64,000 nt of DNA. Origin: CAYPPG01 sp964412555 (GTDB taxonomy: Bacteria > Hinthialibacterota > Hinthialibacteria > Hinthialibacterales > Hinthialibacteraceae). The stretch is taken from NCBI GenBank assembly GCA_964412555.1, contig CAYPPG010000011.1, positions 74,965 through 138,964 on the forward strand. Reading direction: 5' to 3'. Each line of letters opens with the position of its first letter. Position 1 is the first letter of the stretch. A program made the position numbers and the translations under genes. The notes beneath the pieces were generated by a model that made no database searches, had not been told where the DNA came from, and was given only the letters and a program-made list of their open reading frames with translations. This document shows positions 52,606 through 60,846 of the stretch, one piece after another.

Positions 52606-52791
52606 TCAACGGATTCCCTTGCCGGTATTACCAAATTTTCGGATCGCCATATTGGTCCATCCGTTTTCATTCTCGGGTGGTGGGGGGATTGTTTTTCTGC
52701 TTGCCTTCCGGATCAATCCCCATAACCATATACCCAAGATCAATAATATCAATAGGCTGCTGATACCCAATCCAACACTCATCATACCCAA
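52606..52791 (-). CDS. Small single-span membrane protein
   Basis: About 61 residues. One membrane helix (SVGLGISSLLILLILGIWLWGLI) is followed by a basic stretch and a proline run (RKASRKTIPPPPENENGW). A TTG start with GGAG 6 bases upstream is proposed; ATG at 52785 is an alternative. It ends 21 bases before the Rrf2 gene and may lead that operon. No family recognised. Confidence 0.55.
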   Translation of the reverse strand: MGMMSVGLGISSLLILLILGIWLWGLIRKASRKTIPPPPENENGWTNMAIRKFGNTGKGIR

Positions 52792-53369
52792 TTGTCACTC
52801 CACCAATATCTTGGCATTCGAATTGTCTATATCGATTATAGCCATTATTTTACTTGGTGCCAGATAGGAGGCTAAATGAAAATAGAAGTTAAACAATCAA
52901 TAATGATTTCACTTTCGACAAGAACAGATAGTTTTTTTGCGGTTATAATAGTATAAAGGAGAAAATGTAAAATTACTGATTTTCTCTCAATTCATCACGA
53001 GCGAAAGTTTTGATCTCCTGAAGAACGACTGATTCATCTTCAAATGAGTAAAAGATACCCACATCTTCTTTCATTCCGACTTCCTTGCTATCAAAGCAAG
53101 ACTCCTTCCGTTCCCCCCCCCCTTGTTAATGATAAAAACTATCAAAAAATCCTCGATTTCCTATCTCAAAGGAAAATAATGAAGATTTCTCTTTCATTCG
53201 AGCTAATTTTTGGTGTATATTATGCAGATATTCTGTTGTGGATAAAATGGAAAGAATTTCTGACCATCTTATTCAAATGCGGGTAGCCAAAAAAAGGATT
53301 GCTCACTATGCTTGCCGACAACTATTAACTGTTTGAATAGCATCGACTTTCGCTGGAACGGAATGAACC
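52792..53369. other. Gene-poor spacer with a C10 tract
   Basis: Low-GC spacer between divergent genes. It holds a homopolymer of ten C at 53113-53122 and a TATAAT at 52943-52948 followed by AAGGAGAAAATGTAA, where a good ribosome site leads to ATG followed at once by a stop. A short minus-strand frame is listed separately. Confidence 0.5.
52973..53074 (-). CDS. Possible short gene or gene remnant
   Basis: A 33-codon minus-strand frame from ATG reads KEDVGIFYSFEDESVVLQ then EIKTFARDELRENQ, with protein-like codon choice. The frame stays open upstream (ERKESCFDSKEVG) to the poly-G side of the C10 tract near 53124, where it meets a stop. A frame change in that homopolymer could have broken a longer gene. 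No family recognised. Confidence 0.3.
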   Translation of the reverse strand: MKEDVGIFYSFEDESVVLQEIKTFARDELRENQ

Positions 53370-55049
53370 ATGTTACATTGTTGCAATAAAATTCAATCGG
53401 TACTTATCCTGTTGATGGTTTGTACATTCATGATTCCTAAAGGGACATATTGCCGGAATCCACAGGGAGACAATTCAATGTGGTTACGAGCTAAAAACCA
53501 CGAGCAGACTTTTCGTTTTTCCACTTTATTTACGGCACAAGATGTTCGGAAATATTTCAGCCAAGATGAATCAATCCGCACTGCCATCGAGTGGTGCCAA
53601 GAGCATGGAATCACCCGCATCTTTATCGAAACATTTCGAGACGGATATACGGCGGAAAAAGATACACTCGTCCGGGCGCGCGACTTGTTTCATCAAGGAG
53701 GAATCAAAGTTTCCGGCTGTGTGACACCGACAGGCATGGGAGTCGCTTCGACGGGTTGGAAAGTCGTCTCCAATTATGAAGCCAAAGAAACATTGGAAGA
53801 GTGTAAACGCATTTTTGAATATACGGCTTCCTTGTTTGATGAAATCATGATCGATGATTTTCTTTTCACGGATGACACAAGCCCCCTTTCGCAAAAAGCG
53901 AAAGGAGATCGATCATGGTCCGAATACCGGAGCGATTTGATGCTGGGAGTCAGCCGGGAATACATCCTGGGGCCTGTTAGAAACGCGAATCCCCGCGCGG
54001 AAGTGATTATCAAATACCCCCAATGGTATGATCTCTTCCATGAACGCGGATATAACGTCGAAACCCAAACCGATATCTTTGACCGCATCTGGGTTGGAAC
54101 GGAAACCCGTGACCCGGACAATGAACGATGGGGACGAAAAGCACAATATGAAGCCTACTATATCATGCGATGGCTTTCCGATATCGGTGGAGAAAAAACC
54201 GGGGGCGGATGGTTTGATATTTACGGAACCAGTCCGGAAACGTACGTCGAACAGGCTCGCCAAACCATCCTCGGCGGGGCAAAAGAAGCGATGCTGTTTC
54301 ATTTTGGCGCCCTGCAAAGAGAGGAGGGCGCCAAAAATATTGAACGTCTTGCAGAAGAAATGCCCACTCTCTTTCTCTTGGCCGAAGCAGTAGCCGAAGC
54401 GAAAGTGTGCGGTATTCTGGCTCCTAAAATCCCGAATAGTGATCCGGGACAAGAACCGTATATCTATGATTTTTTGGGCATGCTCGGTTTCCCACTGGTG
54501 CCCTCGAGCCGAATCGACACCAATCATATGGCCGCACTTTTCGCATCCCAAAGCTATCAACACGACATATTCCCCGTTCATTTCGAAGAGTTCCTGGATG
54601 AACATAAACCGGTCGTTCTTACCGATAACTTAGCCTCTATTCTTCGTTCAAGACGCATCAAAATCCCCGAATCGGTGCAAATCATGCCCATTCCCGAAGA
54701 CCCCCGTGAATTGTATCAAATGGAGTTATCAAAGCTACAACCCCTACGTGATTTATTACTGAAACCATTGGGAATCCAAATCAGCGGCCCCTCAAAAGTC
54801 GCCTTATATCTCTTTGACAACGGAATACTCGTCGTTGAAAACTTTCGGGATGAAAATGCGGATTTTTCTGTCCATTTTCAATCTCCCTTCGATGAATCCG
54901 AACAAATTCATGCCCGCAACACCTTTTTTGTATTGCCCAATGAAAAAAATGCCAAGATCACGCTTAAAAACAATCAGTTGAATTTTCATTTATTCCCCCG
55001 TTCGGCTGCAATCGTCAAATTATCTGAATCCCGTTTCAGTAGTCCGTGA
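53370..55049 (+). CDS. Secreted TIM-barrel protein, glycoside-hydrolase-like, function unknown
   Basis: 559 residues with an N-terminal signal sequence (IQSVLILLMVCTFMIP). The first ~330 residues look like a (beta/alpha)8 barrel: GITRIFIETFRDGY, VSGCVTPTGMG, FDEIMIDDFLFTD, AEVIIKYPQWYD, IWVGTETRDPDN, GGWFDIYGTSPETYVEQARQTILGGAKEAMLFHFG. The IMIDDFLF acidic pair is a candidate catalytic site. The last ~200 residues are a Rossmann-like and beta-sandwich part. It is first in a plus-strand glycan-related set with the GH123-like gene. No numbered family could be named. Confidence 0.65.
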   Translation: MLHCCNKIQSVLILLMVCTFMIPKGTYCRNPQGDNSMWLRAKNHEQTFRFSTLFTAQDVRKYFSQDESIRTAIEWCQEHGITRIFIETFRDGYTAEKDTLVRARDLFHQGGIKVSGCVTPTGMGVASTGWKVVSNYEAKETLEECKRIFEYTASLFDEIMIDDFLFTDDTSPLSQKAKGDRSWSEYRSDLMLGVSREYILGPVRNANPRAEVIIKYPQWYDLFHERGYNVETQTDIFDRIWVGTETRDPDNERWGRKAQYEAYYIMRWLSDIGGEKTGGGWFDIYGTSPETYVEQARQTILGGAKEAMLFHFGALQREEGAKNIERLAEEMPTLFLLAEAVAEAKVCGILAPKIPNSDPGQEPYIYDFLGMLGFPLVPSSRIDTNHMAALFASQSYQHDIFPVHFEEFLDEHKPVVLTDNLASILRSRRIKIPESVQIMPIPEDPRELYQMELSKLQPLRDLLLKPLGIQISGPSKVALYLFDNGILVVENFRDENADFSVHFQSPFDESEQIHARNTFFVLPNEKNAKITLKNNQLNFHLFPRSAAIVKLSESRFSSP

Positions 55050-55136
55050 ATTCGGCTCTCCTTCCCATACAGCGCTATTCAGCGAAACGCAAATCCATGA
55101 TTTAATGAATCATATCCCAATGGAGGTTTCCTGATC

Positions 55137-58100
55137 ATGCGTTCTATACTTCGACTTCTTATCCTGTTTATGGTTTCACAATACACGATTGGCGCGGAAT
55201 TGATCAACGGTGGATTTGAAAAGGTAATCACGAAAGATTCACTGCAATATCCATCCGGTTGGTCGATTTCGCAAAATGATGGGCAACTCCATTCCCCCGG
55301 TTACGAGTCCGAATATTGTCTCACCGTAAAGGGGAACGGTGAAAACGATGCGGCTTGGCTCTCCGATGCCCTTTCCGTCGAGCCGGGACAATACTATGAA
55401 TTCGCCTTCTGGGGAAAAGCGGAAACGGGAACAAGCGGAGGATCGGCCGTAAGCGGGCCGACCTTTTGTAACCGAGATTATCGTCTGACTGATTCGTGGG
55501 AGCAGTATTCATATGTCTTCCGTGTTCCCGACGATGAAAAAGAAGCGCGATTCCGCTTAGGACAATGGCATGTGGATGGGGAACTATACTTCGACGAAGC
55601 TGCCCTTCTCCCGATTCAGCCTATTCATAACACCCGGTATAACATCTCACTCGGTGCAGGGGAACGCACAGACGGAAATTCTTATACAGCCAAGCATGTT
55701 TTTTCCGGAGAAGGTTCGAATTTCTGCCGTTTCTTGAAATCCACGACTGCCGGATTCAACTCAAACCGTTGGGTATTCGGCCCATCCTCGACGGTCATCT
55801 ATCGCCACGAATTGCCTGGCAATCGATTCACCAAAGCATCCCTATCCCTCAGCGTGAACTATTATCAAGCCGGAATCTGTAAGATTTATGCCCGGCAGGA
55901 TCAAAAAGAATGGAAAACGGTCGCCTCGATTGACGGTCTTTCCACAGAATCGATCGATCTGCCCATCCCGAAAGAAGGAGCGGATTCCATCGAAGTCAAA
56001 TTGGAAGGAATCAATAACGAGAATGGACAATGCTCCTTCCAAATCAATCAATATGAGTTTGAAGCCGAATTACAAAAACCAGTGCCGACGATTCAAGGTG
56101 ACACCCAATATCTTCGGATTGTAGAAACCGATCCGCGTTTTACCATCGAGGTTTTGGATTTCGGCAATCCAAAACCTGGAATGGAAACGAATGCCCTTCT
56201 TTCTGTGGAAAACCGCACTGATCGGGAACGCCGCTTGACTTTTTATGTAGAAATCGATGGAGTCTACACTCGAGTGCCCCAAAAAGTGGAATACCGTATC
56301 CCAGCGGAAGAAACAGTGACGGTGAGAATTCCTTATATGGTTTCAGAAACAGGCCAAAAACTGTTTCGAATTCGGGCGATGACGCATAGCGGGATTTTCC
56401 TCTATGAAGCCCATGTTTCCCACACGATTCCATTCTTGTATTCCAATGATTACGGAGAAATCGTCGAGTCGAATGCTGAGGCGGATTTCTGGTGGTGTCC
56501 CGCCATGTATAAAATTTCACAAAGCCGTCCGGCTCCGGATGGACAAAAAGGAGACGTAAAAATATCCGCCGCACGGGGCGAATTTGAGCCTGTGCAAGTT
56601 ATCATTCGCCCCCGGCAGCCGCTCGCAAATGTCGTGGTTCAAGTAGAAGATTTGCGTGGACTTTCGAATTCTCGTATTGACGAATCCAACATTTCAATCA
56701 AACAAGTCGAGTATGTCGAAGTGATGAGCCCTTCTGACAGCATCGGATGCGTCGGTTTTTGGCCGGATCCGCTGCCCCCGGTAAAATCCGCAATGGATTT
56801 AGAAGCCGGCCGGAATTATCCATTCTGGATCACGGTATATATCCCGCGGGATGCGAACGCAGGTGAGTACGATGGCAATGTGACATTCAAAACAAACAAT
56901 TGGCAAGTGAAAGTCCCGATTCAATTGACGGTCTTTGATTTCGAAATACCGGAACATCCTTCCTTACGCTCCGCATTCGGTTTTAGTTCCGGAAATGTTC
57001 GTCGTTATCATGGATTGGAGGATTCGGAACAATTCAACCACGTTGTCGATCTTTACCTGAAAAATTTCCGTGACCATCGCATTTCTCCATACAATCCAAC
57101 CATGCTTCATCCCATCGAAAGCGATCTGGAAAAAGGAGAAGATGGAAAACTCCATTTCACCTTCGAATTTGAGGATTTCGATCGCGCGGGAGAACGGTAT
57201 TTCGATGAATTCGGATTCACCAGCCTGCGCTTGCCATTGGCCGGAATGGGCGGTGGAACATTTCACAGCCGCCGAAAAGGGAAAATCGGAGACCACGAGC
57301 AAGGCACACCGGAACATGAACGGCTTTTTCATGAATATGCTTCCACCATCGAAGACCATTTGAAACAAAAAGGCTGGTTGGAAAAAGCCTTCGTCTATTG
57401 GTTCGATGAACCGACTCCGAAAGATTACGAATTCGTGCGCGAGGGGATGGACATGATCCACCGCCACGCCCCGGAACTGACGCGGTTTCTCACAGAGCAG
57501 CCGGAAGAAGAACTTTTCGGATATGTAGATACGTGGTGTCCGGTGCTGCATCATGCCGATCCGGAAATATGCCGGCCGCGAATCGAAAAAGGGGAAAAAA
57601 TCTGGTCATATGTTTGCACCGGCCCCAAAGAACCGTATCCCGGACTGTTCATCGATCATCACGCGGTGGAACTACGAACATGGATTTGGATGACGCACAA
57701 ATATGGCTATCATGGCTGCCTCGTTTGGCAAAGCAATTATTGGACAAGCCGATTGGCGTATCCATCCCCGGCATTGCAAGATCCCTGGAAAGATCCGATG
57801 AGCTATGTAACCGGCTATGGGCGTCCGGTCGGTTTCAAAGGCCATTGGGGCAACGGTGACGGCCGCTTCATATATCCTCCCCAAAATTGGAATGAAGAAG
57901 AGGAACTGATTGCAGGTCCGGTCGATTCATTCCGCTGGGAAATGCTGCGCGAAGGAATGGAGGATTACGAATATTTTACTTTGATCAAACAACGATTGAA
58001 CGAAGGCGACCTCAGCAGTGCCCAACGCCGGAAGGCAAAGGAACTATTGGAGATCCCCGAAGAAATCATTCGAACACGAACCGAATACAGCAAAGACCCA

Positions 58101-58163
58101 AAATTGTATTACGACTATCGCGAGCGAGTAGGACGATTTCTTGAGAAGATTCGTCTGAATTAA
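55137..58163 (+). CDS. GH123/DUF4091-like secreted glycoside hydrolase
   Basis: 1008 residues with a signal peptide (~18). A carbohydrate-binding-like jelly roll opens it (ELINGGFEKV, then FCNRDYRLTDSWEQYSYVFRVPD), then beta-sandwich modules to ~residue 620. The C-terminal barrel carries the paired acids Asp757-Glu758 in YWFDEPTPKDYEF, plus WSYVCTGPKEPYP, GCLVWQSNYW and FRWEMLREGMEDYEYF. In GH123 an adjacent Asp-Glu pair acts with the substrate N-acetyl group to release N-acetylgalactosamine. Distance from the founding enzyme means the substrate is not certain. A sulfatase follows. Confidence 0.78.
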   Translation: MRSILRLLILFMVSQYTIGAELINGGFEKVITKDSLQYPSGWSISQNDGQLHSPGYESEYCLTVKGNGENDAAWLSDALSVEPGQYYEFAFWGKAETGTSGGSAVSGPTFCNRDYRLTDSWEQYSYVFRVPDDEKEARFRLGQWHVDGELYFDEAALLPIQPIHNTRYNISLGAGERTDGNSYTAKHVFSGEGSNFCRFLKSTTAGFNSNRWVFGPSSTVIYRHELPGNRFTKASLSLSVNYYQAGICKIYARQDQKEWKTVASIDGLSTESIDLPIPKEGADSIEVKLEGINNENGQCSFQINQYEFEAELQKPVPTIQGDTQYLRIVETDPRFTIEVLDFGNPKPGMETNALLSVENRTDRERRLTFYVEIDGVYTRVPQKVEYRIPAEETVTVRIPYMVSETGQKLFRIRAMTHSGIFLYEAHVSHTIPFLYSNDYGEIVESNAEADFWWCPAMYKISQSRPAPDGQKGDVKISAARGEFEPVQVIIRPRQPLANVVVQVEDLRGLSNSRIDESNISIKQVEYVEVMSPSDSIGCVGFWPDPLPPVKSAMDLEAGRNYPFWITVYIPRDANAGEYDGNVTFKTNNWQVKVPIQLTVFDFEIPEHPSLRSAFGFSSGNVRRYHGLEDSEQFNHVVDLYLKNFRDHRISPYNPTMLHPIESDLEKGEDGKLHFTFEFEDFDRAGERYFDEFGFTSLRLPLAGMGGGTFHSRRKGKIGDHEQGTPEHERLFHEYASTIEDHLKQKGWLEKAFVYWFDEPTPKDYEFVREGMDMIHRHAPELTRFLTEQPEEELFGYVDTWCPVLHHADPEICRPRIEKGEKIWSYVCTGPKEPYPGLFIDHHAVELRTWIWMTHKYGYHGCLVWQSNYWTSRLAYPSPALQDPWKDPMSYVTGYGRPVGFKGHWGNGDGRFIYPPQNWNEEEELIAGPVDSFRWEMLREGMEDYEYFTLIKQRLNEGDLSSAQRRKAKELLEIPEEIIRTRTEYSKDPKLYYDYRERVGRFLEKIRLN

Positions 58164-58170
58164 GAGTGAC

Positions 58171-58323
58171 AAGGATGAAAGGATTTTCAGCATTCATAAC
58201 AGGATTTTTTTTCCAACGCGATTCTAGAAAACAGTCATTGGTGATTAAATACTTATCGAATTTCATATGCTATCAAAAGAGATATCCTGTTCATCCTTGA
58301 ATCCTGAAAATCCGGATTCTGAC
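58171..58323. repeat. Imperfect inverted repeat of the GGATTTTCAGGATT type
   Basis: Left arm (58178-58206) contains GGATTTTCAGCATTCATAAC and the right arm (58281-58323) its near reverse complement, with CATCCTTGAATCCTGAAAAT. About 75 bases separate them. It fills the spacer between the GH123-like gene and the sulfatase and may hamper read-through. Each arm resembles a dispersed repeat known in many genomes. Confidence 0.6.
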
Positions 58324-58391
58324 ATTTTTTAGGAGTGGGTAAGCAAGGAATAATGAAAAAAATGGAAAAAAGTATCCAAGGGAGTTGTATC

Positions 58392-59930
58392 ATGAACGAT
58401 CATACTCGCATCAACCGCCGCCAAATGCTCCACTATTCTGCCGGAACGATTGCATTCGCGGCTGCAAATCCGGCGGTCACATTGAGTAAAGCATCGAACG
58501 AACGTCCGAATATCCTGTTTATGATGGCGGATCAATTTCGCGGCGACTGCCTCGCGGCGGATGGCAATCCCGTGATTCAAACTCCGAATCTGGATCGAAT
58601 CGGAACCGAAGGAGTTCGGTTTCGTTCCGCCTATTCCTGCACTCCTACGTGTACACCGGCTCGGTCGGCTTTATTGACCGGACTCGGTCCATGGCGGAAC
58701 GGAATGCTCGGTTATGGGCGGGTGGCGAAACAATATCCGATCGAAACTCCGCGCGCATTGCGCAATGCCGGATACTATACGTTTGGAATCGGAAAGATGC
58801 ATTGGCATCCGCAACGCAACGCCCATGGTTTCCATCAGGTTTTACTCGATGAATCCGGCCGCGTTCAATCTCCCGATTACCGCAGCGATTACCGGTCATG
58901 GTTCTGGTCGAAAGCCCCTCATCTCGATCCCGACGCCACCGGAATCGGTTGGAACGACTATCGATCGAAAACATATGTCCTACCGGAAAACTTGCATCCA
59001 ACGTATTGGACGGGGGAAACGGCAGTCCGTTTTCTCGAGAATTACAATCGGGAAGAACCTTTTTTTCTTAAGGTTTCGTTCGCCCGTCCCCATAGCCCCT
59101 ATGATCCACCCGAACGGTTTATGAATATGTACAAAGATACCGAAATGCCCAAAGCGGTGGTCGGCAAATGGGCGGACCGTTACGCCGAACGCAGCGGTAA
59201 GGGGTACACCATATGGCACGGCGATCTCGGTGAGGAGCAGGTGCAAAAATCCCGGCAAGGTTATTACGGTTCCATTTCCTTCATTGACGAGCAAATCGGA
59301 CGCATCTTGGACACGTTGGAAAAACGGGGAATGCTCGACAATACATTGATCATCTTCACCGCCGATCACGGCGACATGACCGGCGATCATCATATGTGGC
59401 GCAAATCCTATGCGTACGAAGCCTCCGCACGGATTCCAATGGTCATGCGCTGGCCGAAAGGACATGCAACTATCCAGCGCGGTCAAGTTCTTGCCCAAAC
59501 GGTCGAATTACGGGATATTCTTCCGACGTTCCTCGATGTGGCGGAAGCACCGGGAGCGGAAGGAATGGATGGCCGAAGCCTATTATCGCTGGTTCAAGGA
59601 ACAAATCCATCATGGCGGGAATATATCGACCTCGAACACGATGTTTGCTACAGTCCATCCAATCATTGGAACGCCTTAACCGACGGTCGTTTTAAATATA
59701 TATTTCATGCAAGAGACGGAGAGGAACAATTATTCGATTTGGAAAACGATCCCGGCGAATTGCACGACTTGGCCTCCGAACCGGATCACCAATCGGAACT
59801 GAGAAAATGGCGGGAACGGTTGGTGGAACATCTGGCGGAACGGGGTGAAAAATGGGTGAAGAATGGTCGGTTGGCTCTCCGGCCCGAACGGCAGTTGTAT
59901 TCGCCGAACTATCCTGATTTAGACCAATAG
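58392..59930 (+). CDS. Tat-exported type I sulfatase
   Basis: 512 residues from the ATG 7 bases after GGGAG; a longer frame begins in the repeat. Tat-like signal (INRRQMLHYSAGTIAFAAA). Metal site ILFMMADQFRGDCLAADGN, formylglycine motif CTPAR in SCTPTCTPARSALLTGLGPWRNGM, and IIFTADHGDMTGDHHMWRKS. C-terminal region FDLENDPGELHDLA is common to sulfatases. Cys must be oxidised to formylglycine. Together with the GH123-like enzyme it could clear sulfated amino-sugar glycans. It is followed 2 bases later by a HAD phosphatase. Confidence 0.93.
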   Translation: MNDHTRINRRQMLHYSAGTIAFAAANPAVTLSKASNERPNILFMMADQFRGDCLAADGNPVIQTPNLDRIGTEGVRFRSAYSCTPTCTPARSALLTGLGPWRNGMLGYGRVAKQYPIETPRALRNAGYYTFGIGKMHWHPQRNAHGFHQVLLDESGRVQSPDYRSDYRSWFWSKAPHLDPDATGIGWNDYRSKTYVLPENLHPTYWTGETAVRFLENYNREEPFFLKVSFARPHSPYDPPERFMNMYKDTEMPKAVVGKWADRYAERSGKGYTIWHGDLGEEQVQKSRQGYYGSISFIDEQIGRILDTLEKRGMLDNTLIIFTADHGDMTGDHHMWRKSYAYEASARIPMVMRWPKGHATIQRGQVLAQTVELRDILPTFLDVAEAPGAEGMDGRSLLSLVQGTNPSWREYIDLEHDVCYSPSNHWNALTDGRFKYIFHARDGEEQLFDLENDPGELHDLASEPDHQSELRKWRERLVEHLAERGEKWVKNGRLALRPERQLYSPNYPDLDQ

Positions 59931-59932
59931 TC

Positions 59933-60589
59933 ATGAGAAATTACGACGTCATCTTATTTGATCTGGACGGTACTTTGATCGATTCGCGTAACGGGATTCT
60001 CAAATCCGCCCAATTCGCCTTATCCCAATTCGACATCTATGAGGAGAATCTGGATCAATTAGCGCACTTTCTCGGTCCGCCTCTTCATCTCACCTTTCAG
60101 AGATATTTCCCAGCCGAAGAAAAGAAAGTTCTCCAAGCCGCAGAATTATATCGGGAATATTACTCAAAATATGCAATGTCCAGCAATGTGGTGTTCCCGG
60201 GGATTCCTGAATTGGTAAAGGAACTCAAACAACGCAAGAAAAAATTGATCGTCGCTACGATTAAATTGAAAGCCGTGGCGGTACAGTCCTTGATGCATGT
60301 CAACCTTCATCAACACTTTGACATGGTCATCGGCAGCAATCCGGATGGTTCCTTGACATCCAAAACGGAAATCGTACAACGAATCTACGGCTGCCTTCCC
60401 AAATACAAAACCTGGCGCGCTGTTATGGTGGGCGATTGCACCTCCGATATATTCGCCGCGCATGAAAATACAATCGATTCAGTGGCTGTCACTTACGGAT
60501 CCGATTCGGCGGAAGAATTACAGAAAAGCAACCCAACCTATCTTGTGCACAGCGTGAATGAGTTGGCGCCTATTCTTCTTTATTCTTAG
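59933..60589 (+). CDS. HAD-superfamily hydrolase, phosphoglycolate-phosphatase-like
   Basis: 218 residues. Motif I FDLDGTLIDSRNGI (nucleophile Asp), a four-helix cap, motif II region KLIVATIKLKAVAV (lacking the usual Ser/Thr of VSNK), and motif IV VMVGDCTSDIFAAHEN. Family members remove phosphate from small metabolites such as phosphoglycolate or nucleotides. It begins 2 bases after the sulfatase stop, so they are co-transcribed. Cytoplasmic. Substrate unknown. Confidence 0.85.
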   Translation: MRNYDVILFDLDGTLIDSRNGILKSAQFALSQFDIYEENLDQLAHFLGPPLHLTFQRYFPAEEKKVLQAAELYREYYSKYAMSSNVVFPGIPELVKELKQRKKKLIVATIKLKAVAVQSLMHVNLHQHFDMVIGSNPDGSLTSKTEIVQRIYGCLPKYKTWRAVMVGDCTSDIFAAHENTIDSVAVTYGSDSAEELQKSNPTYLVHSVNELAPILLYS

Positions 60590-60667
60590 CATCGCTGCAT
60601 TTGATCGGGGGATTCTTTATAATGTAGTTGAGCGCATAACGTCGCATATCGTCGATTCAATACAAAA

Positions 60668-60714
60668 GATTCCCCCGCTCTTCCAAAGAGAAGAAACGGG
60701 GGAATCCAATTTTC
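60668..60714 (+). terminator. Rho-independent terminator-like hairpin
   Basis: GATTCCCCCG (60668-60677) pairs perfectly with CGGGGGAATC (60697-60706) around a 19-base loop that can extend the stem (CTCTT with AAGAG-like). CAATTTTC follows. It lies 79 bases after the HAD stop. Confidence 0.65.
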
Positions 60715-60749
60715 TTGCATCTTGCTTCAGCAAAAAGTCAAAAATTGTG

Positions 60750-60770
60750 GTGCGGACATCCTGTCTGCAC
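60750..60770. repeat. GTGCGGACATCCTGTCTGCAC palindrome
   Basis: One copy of the palindrome family clustered at 43187-43281, with a single G-T pair in the stem. It lies in the convergent spacer before the BON-protein stop. Confidence 0.8.
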
Positions 60771-60846
60771 AACATCAGTGGGTAAAAAAGAATCTATCAC
60801 CACAAACTATGCTTGTTTGATGTGGTAAACAAGAGAATCCCTTCCC

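Noticed and set aside
53044..53286. 80-codon plus-strand frame
   Set aside because: Crosses the C10 tract, composition is not protein-like, and it has no ribosome site.
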